From NCBI RefSeq assembly GCF_004114915.1, contig NZ_CP022219.1:4494501-4558500 (forward strand): 64,000 bases of DNA, written 5' to 3'. Positions 18,534 to 26,785 of this stretch are shown piece by piece. The translations under genes were made by a program, and so were the position numbers. The notes beneath the pieces were generated by a model. That model made no database searches and was not told where the DNA came from. It saw only the letters and a program-made list of their open reading frames with translations. This stretch comes from Bradyrhizobium guangxiense. Lineage in GTDB: Bacteria > Pseudomonadota > Alphaproteobacteria > Rhizobiales > Xanthobacteraceae. The number at the start of each line of letters is the position of its first letter. Positions within the stretch are counted from its first letter, which is position 1.

Positions 18534-18566
18534 AAAAAGGGCGGCTGCTTTCGCAACCGCCCTTTC
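18534..18566 (-). terminator. Terminator after the cytochrome c' gene
   Basis: On the minus strand GGGCGG pairs with CCGCCC across a 12-base loop that itself can extend the stem (GC-TTTC-GC), and TTTTTC follows. It lies 27 bases beyond the stop of the leftward cytochrome gene. Confidence 0.7.
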
Positions 18567-18592
18567 TTGATCCCAGTAGCCCGGATGAAGCC

Positions 18593-19039
18593 TCAGCCGT
18601 TCTTCACGCGATAGGTCTCATGGCAGCCGCCGCATTCCTTGCCGATGGCGGGCATGTTCGCCTTCAGCGAATCCAGGTCCTTGATCTTGCCCTTGGCCTC
18701 GCCGACGACCTTGGCGAAGCTTGCGATCCTGGCGTCGAAGCCGGCCTTGTCCTCCCAGACCTTCGGCGAGGTCGAGTAGTCGCCGTCGAGCTTCACACCC
18801 TTGGCGCTGGCCGGAAACAGGTTCGGCAGCTTCTTGGCGGTATCGCCGAACTGCGCCAGCGCACTGTCCACTGTGGCCTGGTCGTAGGGCTTCTCGCCCT
18901 TGACCATCGCCGACATCGCACCAGCGTTCTTGCCGTTGCCCTTCATGAGGGTCTGCACTTCCTTGACGGAGTCCTGTTGCGCCCAGACCGCGCCCATCCC
19001 GAGCAGCAGCGCGCCCCCAACAATCAACACTCGCTTCAT
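18593..19039 (-). CDS. Cytochrome c' (class II c-type cytochrome)
   Basis: A 148-residue exported four-helix cytochrome. A signal peptide (VLIVGGALLLGMGAVWAQ) is followed by a helical domain, and the single haem site CGGCHETYR lies almost at the C-terminus, as in class II cytochromes. The ATG at 19039 starts the signal peptide; the open frame continues upstream without one. Cytochromes c' are periplasmic and bind NO or CO in other bacteria; the role here is not evident from the neighbours. Confidence 0.87.
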   Translation of the reverse strand: MKRVLIVGGALLLGMGAVWAQQDSVKEVQTLMKGNGKNAGAMSAMVKGEKPYDQATVDSALAQFGDTAKKLPNLFPASAKGVKLDGDYSTSPKVWEDKAGFDARIASFAKVVGEAKGKIKDLDSLKANMPAIGKECGGCHETYRVKNG

Positions 19040-19193
19040 TCGCAAAATCCCTTTCCCTGATGCTAGGATCGTGCCGACCCCTCCATGGGCCAACACCGAT
19101 TGGCAGATTTCATTCCATCCGGAGCACGACGATAAAACGTCGCACTCCGGATATGTGGTCGAGCCCGTATAGGGGCGATCGCGTTTGCTGGGC

Positions 19194-21503
19194 TTACAGG
19201 CTGTGGCGGCGGTGATGCTCGCTGATCGCGATCCACACCCGCTCCGGCGTTGCCGGCATGTCGATGTGGTCGATCTTGTATTCGCGCCAGAGCGCGTCGA
19301 CGATGGCGTTGACGACGGCGGGACAGGAGCCGATCGCGCCGGCCTCGCCCGCTCCCTTCACGCCCATCGGATTGGTCTTGCAGGGGACGTTGTTGGTCTC
19401 GAACACGAAGGCGGGACCATCAGCCGCCCGTGGCAGCGCATAGTCCATGAAGGTCGCGGTGATGAGCTGGCCGTCGCTCGGCCCATAGACCACCTGCTCC
19501 ATCAGGGCTTGACCGATGCCCTGCATGGCGCCGCCATGCACCTGGCCGGCCAGCAGCAGCGGATTGAGCGTCTTGCCGAAATCATCGACGATCACGTAGT
19601 TGACGATCTTGATGATGCCGGTGGCCGGATCGATCTCGACCTCCGCGACATGGGTGCCGTTGGGATAGGTGCCGTCGGCGCTGGCGAAGGTCGCGCTGCC
19701 GTTCAGCTTCGAGGGATCGGCGCCGGGCCGCTTGGCGAGATCGGCGAAGGAAATCGAGCGGTCGGTGCCGGCAATGCGGATCACGCCGTTGGTGATCTCG
19801 AGATCGCCAGCGCTGGCTTCCAGCGCCTGCGCGGCGAACTCCTTCAGCTTCTTGCCGAGATCGCCCGCAGCGCGCTCCACGCAGACCCCGCCGGTGGGGA
19901 TCGAGGCCGAGCCGCCGGTGCCGAGACCTGTGGCGATCTCGTCGGTGTCGCCCTGACGGACGTGCACGCGCTCCGGCGCCACGCCGAATTGTTCTGCGAC
20001 AATCTGCGCATAGGCGGTCTGGTGGCCCTGCCCGCTGGATTGCGTGCCGATCAGCACGGTGACGTCGCCATTGGGATCGAGGCGGACATTGGCCGTCTCC
20101 TCACCCATCACGCCGCAAATCTCGACATAGCTCGCAAGACCGATGCCGCGGATCAGGCCGTTCTTCTTGGCAAGCTTCGCGCGCTTGGGAAACTCCTTCC
20201 ACTCGGCGATCTCCATCGCGCGCTTCAGATGTGCGGCGAAATCGCCGGAATCATAGACCTTGCCCGTGGCGGTCTTGTAGGGCAGCGCCTTCGGCGGAAT
20301 GAAATTCTTGCGGCGGATGGCGTCCGGCGTCATGCCGAGCTTTCGCGCGCAGGCATCGACCAGGCGCTCGATGACATAGGCGGCCTCGGGACGGCCCGCG
20401 CCGCGATAGGCGTCGACCGGCACGCTATGGGTGAAGATGGTGCGCACCCGGCAGTGGAAGGCCTGGATGTCGTAGAGGCCCGGCAGCATGCCGGCCCCGC
20501 CATGGGGAATGTAGGGTCCGAAGGTCGACAGATACGCGCCCATGTCACCCATCAGGTCGCAATCCATCGCCAGGAACTTGCCATCCTCGGCGAGTGCCAT
20601 CTTCGCCGTCGTGACGTTGTCGCGGCCCTGCGCGTCACCCATGAAATGCTCGGTGCGGTCCGCCGCCCACTTCACCGGTTTCTTCAATTGCCGCGCCGCG
20701 ACAGCCATCAGCGCGTATTCCCGGTACGGAAACAGCTTCGTGCCAAACCCGCCGCCGACATCGGGGCAGATCACCCGCATCTTGTCGGTGGGGATGTTGA
20801 GCACGTTCTGGCACAGGATGTCGCGCAGGCGATGGCTGCCCTGGCTGCCGATCGTCAGCGTCAGATGGTCGCGCTTAGCGTCGTATTCGCACACCGCCGC
20901 ACGCGTCTCCATGAAGCTTGCGACCACGCGCGGATTGACGATCGAGATCTCGGCGACCGCATGCGCCTTTGCGAAGGCAGCCTCCGTCGCGGCCTTGTCG
21001 CCGATCGAGACGTCGAACAGGACGTTGCCCGGCTTGTCCGGCCAGACCTGCGGCGCGCCCTTCTTGACGGCGTTGACGACGCCGGTCACCGCCGGCAGCG
21101 GCGACCATTTGACATCGATCGCCTCGATCGCGTCGCGGGCCTGGTCGATGGTCTCGGCGACGACAAAGGCAACGGCATCGCCGACATGACGCACCTCGTC
21201 CTTGGCCAGGATCGGGTACGGCGGGCCGGTGAAGGGATCGGTCTCGAGGTTGAACAGGCAGGGCAGATTGCCGAGATCCCCAATGTCGTCGGCGGTCAGG
21301 ATCAGCGCGACGCCGGCCAAGCCGCGCGCGCGGCTCACGTCGATGGTGTATTTGGCATGCGCATGCGGCGAGCGCAGCATCAGGCAGCGCAGCGCAGCCT
21401 GCGGTGCGTAATCGTCGGTATAGCGACCCTTGCCGCGGATGAGCGCGTCATCTTCCTTGCGCAGCACGCTTTGGCCAACGCCGAACTTGATGGGAGCCGC
21501 CAT
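19194..21503 (-). CDS. Molybdenum hydroxylase large subunit (form II CoxL-like), without partner subunits
   Basis: A 769-residue xanthine dehydrogenase family protein with the molybdopterin-cytosine-dinucleotide-binding aldehyde oxidase fold. It carries AYRGAGR (about residues 365-371), which marks form II (BMS) CoxL-like proteins; true CO dehydrogenases have AYXCSFR. The C-terminal GAGEAGAIG holds the catalytic glutamate. These enzymes normally need a 2Fe-2S small subunit and a FAD medium subunit, usually encoded beside the large one. Neither is here: the flanking genes are cytochrome c' and a GNAT. It must pair with subunits encoded elsewhere or use another electron acceptor. The substrate is unknown. 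Confidence 0.85.
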   Translation of the reverse strand: MAAPIKFGVGQSVLRKEDDALIRGKGRYTDDYAPQAALRCLMLRSPHAHAKYTIDVSRARGLAGVALILTADDIGDLGNLPCLFNLETDPFTGPPYPILAKDEVRHVGDAVAFVVAETIDQARDAIEAIDVKWSPLPAVTGVVNAVKKGAPQVWPDKPGNVLFDVSIGDKAATEAAFAKAHAVAEISIVNPRVVASFMETRAAVCEYDAKRDHLTLTIGSQGSHRLRDILCQNVLNIPTDKMRVICPDVGGGFGTKLFPYREYALMAVAARQLKKPVKWAADRTEHFMGDAQGRDNVTTAKMALAEDGKFLAMDCDLMGDMGAYLSTFGPYIPHGGAGMLPGLYDIQAFHCRVRTIFTHSVPVDAYRGAGRPEAAYVIERLVDACARKLGMTPDAIRRKNFIPPKALPYKTATGKVYDSGDFAAHLKRAMEIAEWKEFPKRAKLAKKNGLIRGIGLASYVEICGVMGEETANVRLDPNGDVTVLIGTQSSGQGHQTAYAQIVAEQFGVAPERVHVRQGDTDEIATGLGTGGSASIPTGGVCVERAAGDLGKKLKEFAAQALEASAGDLEITNGVIRIAGTDRSISFADLAKRPGADPSKLNGSATFASADGTYPNGTHVAEVEIDPATGIIKIVNYVIVDDFGKTLNPLLLAGQVHGGAMQGIGQALMEQVVYGPSDGQLITATFMDYALPRAADGPAFVFETNNVPCKTNPMGVKGAGEAGAIGSCPAVVNAIVDALWREYKIDHIDMPATPERVWIAISEHHRRHSL

Positions 21504-21664
21504 TTTGTCTTCCCGTTCTCATGGTTGTTTTGCGGGCCATATTGCCGTGGAAAAACTGGCAAGGCAAACGGGTTTAGGAGGGCCGTTCCCTATCGGGGCC
21601 GATGATGCGAAGCCACCCTCGACAGTTCTGGCGCGACCAGGCCGGACCGCCGTGCGGAACGGCG

Positions 21665-22189
21665 TCAGTGGCTGAATTTCCTGACCATAAAGTATTTGTC
21701 GTACGTGGCCTCCCCGATGCGGACCGCGGCGGGATCGGTACCGTAGATTTCAAAGCCGTTGCGCCTGTAGGTCCTGATCGCAGCCGTTGCTTCGACCAGG
21801 ACGGCAAGGTGCACCTGTTCGACGCAAGCCTCGGCATGGGCAAGAAGCTCCTTGATGAGTCGATCTCCGACGCCTCGACCTCGGCCATCCTCCCGCACGT
21901 AAACCGTGAAGATGTGGCCCCTGTGCTGCGATCGCTTGTCCGGCGAGACATAGAAGCCTGCTACACCGATCAGATGGCCACGCCCAAAGGCGCCAAGCAC
22001 AGTTCCACTCAGCCAATGGCGATAGGCCGCCATCATCGCCTCACCGCCCTCGTCCTCTTCAGGAGAACTGAAGGTTTGAGGATGCGTCCGAAGCGCCTGC
22101 GCGCGAATGTCGCGAAAGAGATCGAGATCATCGATCGTCAATCGTCGGACCTCCAGGTCCGCCTGAGCAGCCGCAGCATGCGACGTCAT
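21665..22189 (-). CDS. GNAT family N-acetyltransferase
   Basis: A 174-residue GNAT acetyltransferase. The acetyl-CoA loop is in VYVREDGRGRGVGDRLIKELL, followed by the TYRRNGFEIYGTDP beta-bulge strand. The C-terminal YDKYFMVRKF is shared by many small-substrate members. The ATG at 22189 is preceded by a strong AAAGGAGAGGAGG site, so the longer open frame to 22276 is rejected. It starts 52 bases after a DUF1127 gene in the same direction. The substrate is unknown. Confidence 0.83.
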   Translation of the reverse strand: MTSHAAAAQADLEVRRLTIDDLDLFRDIRAQALRTHPQTFSSPEEDEGGEAMMAAYRHWLSGTVLGAFGRGHLIGVAGFYVSPDKRSQHRGHIFTVYVREDGRGRGVGDRLIKELLAHAEACVEQVHLAVLVEATAAIRTYRRNGFEIYGTDPAAVRIGEATYDKYFMVRKFSH

Positions 22190-22241
22190 GATCGCCTCCT
22201 CTCCTTTGCAGCAGCGAAGACCGGCAGGGATTGGTGGCAGG

Positions 22242-22517
22242 TTACATCCCGCCGCGGCCCCACAGAGTCCTCGCATTGTCTCTCAACCTCTCGATGGCAC
22301 GTTCAGGTGTGAGGCAGTCGATCTCGCCGCGCGTCAGGCCGATATCCATTAGCTCCCTGTCGCTGAGGTCGTGCAAGGAGGCCCGTGCGTGCGGCTGCCA
22401 CGCCTGAAACACTCGCCAGCATCGCTTGAGCAGGCTCAAGACGGTGGAAAGGTCGAGGCGAAGTCGCGCGGCATCACGCCCCGTCGCGGCTGTGATGTTC
22501 GTCTGTTGGGGTGGCAT
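22242..22517 (-). CDS. DUF1127 small protein
   Basis: A 91-residue protein with the C-terminal DUF1127 motif (LHDLSDRELMDIGLTRGEIDCL), typical of small Arg-rich alphaproteobacterial proteins. Some short DUF1127 proteins affect RNA turnover and phosphate or carbon metabolism in other species, but this longer type is uncharacterised. It is basic, with no signal peptide. It may be co-transcribed with the following GNAT gene. Confidence 0.75.
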   Translation of the reverse strand: MPPQQTNITAATGRDAARLRLDLSTVLSLLKRCWRVFQAWQPHARASLHDLSDRELMDIGLTRGEIDCLTPERAIERLRDNARTLWGRGGM

Positions 22518-22560
22518 CGGATGCTCCTGCTGTTGAGCCGGCAGGGAGCGTGGCCAAAGA

Positions 22561-22588
22561 AAAGGCCCCGTCCGGTGCCGGCGGGGCC
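22561..22588 (-). terminator. Rho-independent terminator reading leftward
   Basis: On the minus strand AGGCCCCGCC and GGACGGGGCCT can pair across a short loop, followed by TTTTCTTT. It lies downstream of murJ and of a possible tiny gene at 22617-22694, which suggests a transcript ends here. Confidence 0.65.
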
Positions 22589-22616
22589 TGGTGGAAAAGA
22601 TGTCGTCGTCGAATTT

Positions 22617-22694
22617 CTAGCGCACGACTCCTTCCACGGCCCAGCCGAAGCGGGTCATGTGGTTGAAGTTGATTTTGCGCGAGGATTTGATCAT
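22617..22694 (-). CDS. Possible 25-residue peptide, uncertain
   Basis: An ATG-started frame of 25 codons (begins MIKSSRKINF, ends WAVEGVVR) sits just before a good terminator and after murJ. No clear ribosome site precedes the ATG, and the frame is open further upstream, so a longer product with another start is also possible. Codon use resembles the neighbours. It is reported because the terminator placement suggests that something is transcribed here. Confidence 0.25.
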   Translation of the reverse strand: MIKSSRKINFNHMTRFGWAVEGVVR

Positions 22695-22776
22695 GCGGCG
22701 TGAGTACCACGGCAATCGCGCAAAATCAAGAGATGTGCAGATGTTGGTTGCAGCCTGGAGGCGAACGCCGCGCTCG

Positions 22777-24303
22777 CTAGCCGCGCACCAGCGAGACCAG
22801 CCAGTTGCGGCCGAACAGGGTGAGGATCGCGAGCGCATAGACGATGGCGCCACCGACCGCGAGCAGGACCAGCATCAACTCATCGTGGAAATGCATCGAG
22901 GCGAGAGATGGAGCGCCGAAGTGCGCGATCAGCCAGAACGCGGCGGCGAGGATGAGGCCAGTCAGCACGAATTTGCCGAGCGACATCAGCCAGGCGCGGT
23001 CCAGCACGAGAAAGCCGCGCCGCACGGCGAAGAACAGCACCAGCAGGAGATTGGTCCAGACGCCGACGGCGGTGGCCAGCGCGAGGCCGATCTGCGCGAG
23101 CGACCCCATCAAGGCGACCTTCAGCGCGACGTTGACCGCAATGCCGGTCAGCGACGCCCGCACCGGCGTCGCGGTGTCCTTGCGCGCGTAGAAGGTCGCG
23201 ACAGCGCTGCGGATCAGCACGAAGGGGATAAAGCCGATGGCATAGGCGGCGAGCGTGCCGCCGGCCGCGACCGCATCGGCCTTCGAGAAGGCGCCGCGGG
23301 CGAACAGCGCGCGCATGATCTCGTCGGGCACGGTGAGGAAGGCCGCCACGAACGGAATCGAGAACAGCAGCGTGAAATCGAAGGCGCGGTGCTGCGCGTT
23401 CATCGCGCCGTCATGATCGTTGGCCGTGATCCGCCGCGACATTTCCGGCAGCAACACCGTGCCGATGGCGATGCCGATGACGCCGATCGGAAGCTGGTTG
23501 AGACGATCGGCGTAGTAGAGCGCCGACAGCGCGCCCGCAGGCAGGAAGGTCGCGATGATGGTGTCGGCGAACAGCGCGACCTGCGTCCCCATCGAGCCCA
23601 GCGTCGCCGGACCCAGCGCCTTGAAGAAGCTGCGAACGTCCTCGTCGAGCTTAAGCGGCGCAAAGCGCGGCAAGCCGCCATGGCGGGCGAGATCGCCGGC
23701 AAGCAGGAAATATTGCAGGAAGCCCGAGATCAGCACGCCCCAGGCCGCGGCGTGGCCCGCGGTCGGAAACCAGACGGCAACCGCCAGCGTCATCATCATC
23801 GCGACGTTGAGAAAGATCGAGGCGGCCGCGGCGCTGGCAAAGCGCTGCATGACGTTGAGCATGCCGCCATAGAGCGTCACCAGCGTGATCAGCAGCAGAT
23901 AGGGAAAGGTGATCCGGGTCAGCTCGATCGCGAGCTTGCGCTGCTCGGCATCCTCACTGAAGCCCGGCGCCAAAATGCTCATGGCCTGCGGCATGAACAG
24001 CCAGGCGACGACCAGCAGCAGAACCTGCGAGGCCAGCAGCAGCGTGAAGATGCGGTCGGCGAACAGGTGCGCCGCCCCCTCCCCCTTCTCGCCATGGACA
24101 TGGGCATAGGCCGGCACCCAGGCGGCATTGAAGGCGCCCTCGGCGAAGATCGCACGGAAATGATTGGGCAGCCGCAGCGCCACGAAAAAGGCGTCAGCCA
24201 CCGGGCCGGCGCCGAGGATCGCCGCGAGCATGATGTCGCGGGCAAACCCCGTCAGCCGCGACAGCAGTGTGTAACCACCAACCGTGAAGATGCGTCCGAG
24301 CAT
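22777..24303 (-). CDS. murJ: Lipid II flippase MurJ (MviN)
   Basis: A 508-residue membrane protein of the MOP superfamily with about fourteen hydrophobic segments. It flips undecaprenyl-linked peptidoglycan precursor to the periplasm. Family landmarks are visible: the N-terminal TLLSRLTGFARDIMLAAILGAGPVADAFFVA, RLPNHFRAIFAEGAFNAAWVP and the central EMSRRITAND-like segment. The length fits the family (about 510). In Bradyrhizobium-like genomes murJ is often near glnD and mutS; here it borders the polysaccharide genes instead. Confidence 0.93.
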   Translation of the reverse strand: MLGRIFTVGGYTLLSRLTGFARDIMLAAILGAGPVADAFFVALRLPNHFRAIFAEGAFNAAWVPAYAHVHGEKGEGAAHLFADRIFTLLLASQVLLLVVAWLFMPQAMSILAPGFSEDAEQRKLAIELTRITFPYLLLITLVTLYGGMLNVMQRFASAAAASIFLNVAMMMTLAVAVWFPTAGHAAAWGVLISGFLQYFLLAGDLARHGGLPRFAPLKLDEDVRSFFKALGPATLGSMGTQVALFADTIIATFLPAGALSALYYADRLNQLPIGVIGIAIGTVLLPEMSRRITANDHDGAMNAQHRAFDFTLLFSIPFVAAFLTVPDEIMRALFARGAFSKADAVAAGGTLAAYAIGFIPFVLIRSAVATFYARKDTATPVRASLTGIAVNVALKVALMGSLAQIGLALATAVGVWTNLLLVLFFAVRRGFLVLDRAWLMSLGKFVLTGLILAAAFWLIAHFGAPSLASMHFHDELMLVLLAVGGAIVYALAILTLFGRNWLVSLVRG

Positions 24304-24394
24304 GCGTCTGTTCTAGAGACTTATCGGACGGAGGTCGATTGCATCTTGCGATGCGCATTACTGCGCCCTTTCCCCGTGCGGGAGAGGGCAGAAA

Positions 24395-25588
24395 TCAGGC
24401 CGCGAGCGCGCCGCGGACGGCGGCGATGATTCGCTCCTGGTCGGCTTCAGTCAGATAGGCGTGCATCGGCAGGCTGATGACGTCCTGCGACAGGCTCTCG
24501 CAGACCGGCAGGCCCCCCTCCGCGACCGGATAATGCTTGTAGGCGGTCTGCTGATGCATCGACTTGCCGTAATAGATCGCGGTCGGCACGCCCTGGGCCT
24601 TCAGAGCGGCGGCGAAGCCGTCGCGGTCGGTGCCTTTGGGCAGGCGGATCGTGTACTGCGCCCAGACCGAGGTGTTGCCGGGCGCGAGGCGCGGCACGGT
24701 GACGACGTTCGACAGGCCGCCCGCGTAGCGCTCCGCAACCCTGTTGCGGGCGGCAATCTCGTCGTCAAAGATCTTCAGCTTCTCGATCAGGACCGCCGCC
24801 TGCATGGTGTCGAGCCGGCCGGTGAGGCCGAGGCGGACGTTGTCGTATTTGTCGACGCCCTGCCCGTGCACGCGGATGCTGCGCAAGGTGGCGGCGAGCT
24901 CGTCGTCATCGGTGAAGATCGCGCCGCCATCGCCGAAGCAGCCGAGCGGCTTTGCCGGGAAGAAGCTGGTCGCGGTGGCGTGCCCGAAGGTGCCGAGCTT
25001 ACGACCCTTGTAGCTCGCGCCGAAGCCTTGCGCGGCGTCATCGAGCACGAACAGGCCCTCGGCGCTGGCGATCTCGGCGATGGCATCGTGATCGGCGGGC
25101 TGGCCGAACAAATCGACCGGAATCACCGCGACCGGCTTGAGGCCGGCCTTGCGCGCGGTCGCGATGCCGCGCTTGAGCGATTCCGGGCTCATGTTGAAGG
25201 TGGCCTCGTCGACGTCGACGTAAACCGGTGTCGCGCCCGTCCGCGCCACCGGGGAAGCGGTCGCGATGAAGGTGAAGGACGGACACAGCACGGCATCGCC
25301 GGGCCCGACTTTCTTCGCCATCATCACCATCAGGATCGCGTCGGTGCCGCTGGCGCAGCCGATGACGTGCTTGGCGCCGCTGTAGGCCGCGAGCTGCTTC
25401 TCGAGCTCGAACACCTCGGGGCCGTTGACGAACTGGCAATGGTCCAGCACGCGCTTGACGGCCTCATCGAGCGAGGCGCCGAGCCGGCGGCGCTGCGAGG
25501 CGACGTCGATGAAGGGAATGGGTTCGGAACGCAGATGCTGGTTCATAGCCGGGTTCTCGGCGCCTTGCTGGTTTTGAGCGGTCGACAT
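24395..25588 (-). CDS. DegT/DnrJ/EryC1 sugar aminotransferase, WbpE-like
   Basis: A 397-residue PLP aminotransferase of the DegT/DnrJ/EryC1/StrS family that transfers an amino group to a nucleotide keto-sugar. The PLP lysine is Lys213 in FFPAKPLGCFGDGG, and the aspartate pair LDDAAQG is at 182-188. FIDVASQRRRLG at the start is typical of WbpE, which makes UDP-2-acetamido-3-amino-uronate. The gene follows a WbpB-like dehydrogenase gene by 9 bases, which supports this. The third and earlier enzymes (WbpA, WbpD, WbpI) are not in the window. Start choice between residue 1 and Met15 is open. Confidence 0.82.
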   Translation of the reverse strand: MSTAQNQQGAENPAMNQHLRSEPIPFIDVASQRRRLGASLDEAVKRVLDHCQFVNGPEVFELEKQLAAYSGAKHVIGCASGTDAILMVMMAKKVGPGDAVLCPSFTFIATASPVARTGATPVYVDVDEATFNMSPESLKRGIATARKAGLKPVAVIPVDLFGQPADHDAIAEIASAEGLFVLDDAAQGFGASYKGRKLGTFGHATATSFFPAKPLGCFGDGGAIFTDDDELAATLRSIRVHGQGVDKYDNVRLGLTGRLDTMQAAVLIEKLKIFDDEIAARNRVAERYAGGLSNVVTVPRLAPGNTSVWAQYTIRLPKGTDRDGFAAALKAQGVPTAIYYGKSMHQQTAYKHYPVAEGGLPVCESLSQDVISLPMHAYLTEADQERIIAAVRGALAA

Positions 25589-25597
25589 GGAAAGGAA

Positions 25598-26602
25598 TCA
25601 GCCGGCGACGCGGCGCGGCCCCTTGCGGGCAGGCGACGTCGCCGCGGGCCGTGACGGCGTCTCGAGGCACTGGGTCGCGATCTCGAGGCTGGCGACGCCT
25701 TCGTCGCCGGTGACCGCCGGCGTCTCGCCGTTGCGCACCGCCTTGAGGAACGCGATCAGCTCGGCGCGGAGCGGCTCGTCATGCCCGACCGGCAAATGCC
25801 GCATCGAATAGCTGCCATCCGGCTTGAAGCCGAAACATTCGGTGACCTGGCGCGTGAGCAGATCGCCCATCACGTATTTGTCGCGGGTCGCCACCGTGAC
25901 GCTGCGCGCCTTGAACGGCGTCAGCCAGTTGGTGTTGATGTGGGCGAGCACGCCGCTCTCGGTGCGGAACTGGAGCAGCGCGATGTCCTCGCGCTCGGCG
26001 ACCGCGCTCGACAGCTGCGGTTGCACCTCGACGATGTCGGATTCGGTGAACCAGCGGATCAGATCGATGTCGTGCACGGCGAGATCGATGACCACGCCGA
26101 CATTGGACATGCGCGGCGGAAACGGGCCGACGCGGGTGATGGCGATGGAGAGGATGTCCTCGCCCGCGATCGCCTGCTTGACCGCGGCGACCGCCGGATT
26201 GAAGCGCTCGACATGGCCGACCATCAGCGTCACGCCAGCCTTATGCGCGGCGGCGACGATCTCGCGGCCCTCTTCGACCGTGGATGCGATCGGCTTCTCG
26301 ACCAGCACGTGGATGTTCTTGGCGATGCAGGCGAGCGCGACCTCGTGATGCAGGTGGGTCGGCGCTGCGATGGTGACGGCGTCGACGCCGGCGGCGAACA
26401 GCTGGTCGAGCGTCTCGAAGCTCGGGCAATTGGCGAGCTCGGTGGCGCGGGTGCGGTGCGCCGGCGAAGGGTCGACGACGCCGACCAGGCTGACCCCCGG
26501 CAGACCGCTCAGCACACGCGCATGGTTGCTGCCCATCACGCCGGCACCAATGACGCCGACGCGCAAGCCGGCCTTTGCCGGTGCAGATCCCTTTGAACTC
26601 AT
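25598..26602 (-). CDS. Gfo/Idh/MocA oxidoreductase, WbpB-like
   Basis: A 334-residue NAD-dependent sugar dehydrogenase: Rossmann domain with GVIGAGVMGSNHARVL at residues 17-31, the EKPIAST motif with the catalytic lysine near residue 101, and the C-terminal alpha/beta fold. It sits immediately upstream of a WbpE-like aminotransferase, as wbpB does in Pseudomonas O-antigen loci, where WbpB oxidises C3 of UDP-GlcNAcA. The pair would make a 2,3-diamino-uronic acid precursor. Other Gfo/Idh/MocA roles are possible, but the context favours this one. Confidence 0.8.
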   Translation of the reverse strand: MSSKGSAPAKAGLRVGVIGAGVMGSNHARVLSGLPGVSLVGVVDPSPAHRTRATELANCPSFETLDQLFAAGVDAVTIAAPTHLHHEVALACIAKNIHVLVEKPIASTVEEGREIVAAAHKAGVTLMVGHVERFNPAVAAVKQAIAGEDILSIAITRVGPFPPRMSNVGVVIDLAVHDIDLIRWFTESDIVEVQPQLSSAVAEREDIALLQFRTESGVLAHINTNWLTPFKARSVTVATRDKYVMGDLLTRQVTECFGFKPDGSYSMRHLPVGHDEPLRAELIAFLKAVRNGETPAVTGDEGVASLEIATQCLETPSRPAATSPARKGPRRVAG

Positions 26603-26785
26603 CTGAGCAAACCCCGATTCAACCCAAATCCCCGGCGCGCTTCTAGCACGGAGGCCACATTTGTGGCGAATGGCGCGCTAGCGGGCCGGACACGATTTGA
26701 TTCAAAAAGTTACACGTTCCCCGGGCGTTAGGCCGAAAAAGATACCGCTTAACCGGCCCGGGGCGCGTGATTCGGAGGTTGCTGG
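26603..26785 (-). promoter_or_regulatory. Promoter region of the wbpB-wbpE-like genes
   Basis: A 183-base gap, lower in GC than its surroundings (around 26690-26750), lies upstream of the leftward dehydrogenase gene and after manC. It contains no open frame of interest. Its position suggests the pair has its own promoter. Confidence 0.35.

Noticed and set aside
19185..21605. 806-codon plus-strand frame over the molybdenum hydroxylase gene
   Set aside because: It is longer than the real gene but has no recognisable domain, and its composition is that of an antisense frame.
22657..24429. 590-codon plus-strand frame over murJ
   Set aside because: Antisense shadow with Arg/Gln/Glu-rich composition; MurJ on the other strand has a full set of membrane segments.
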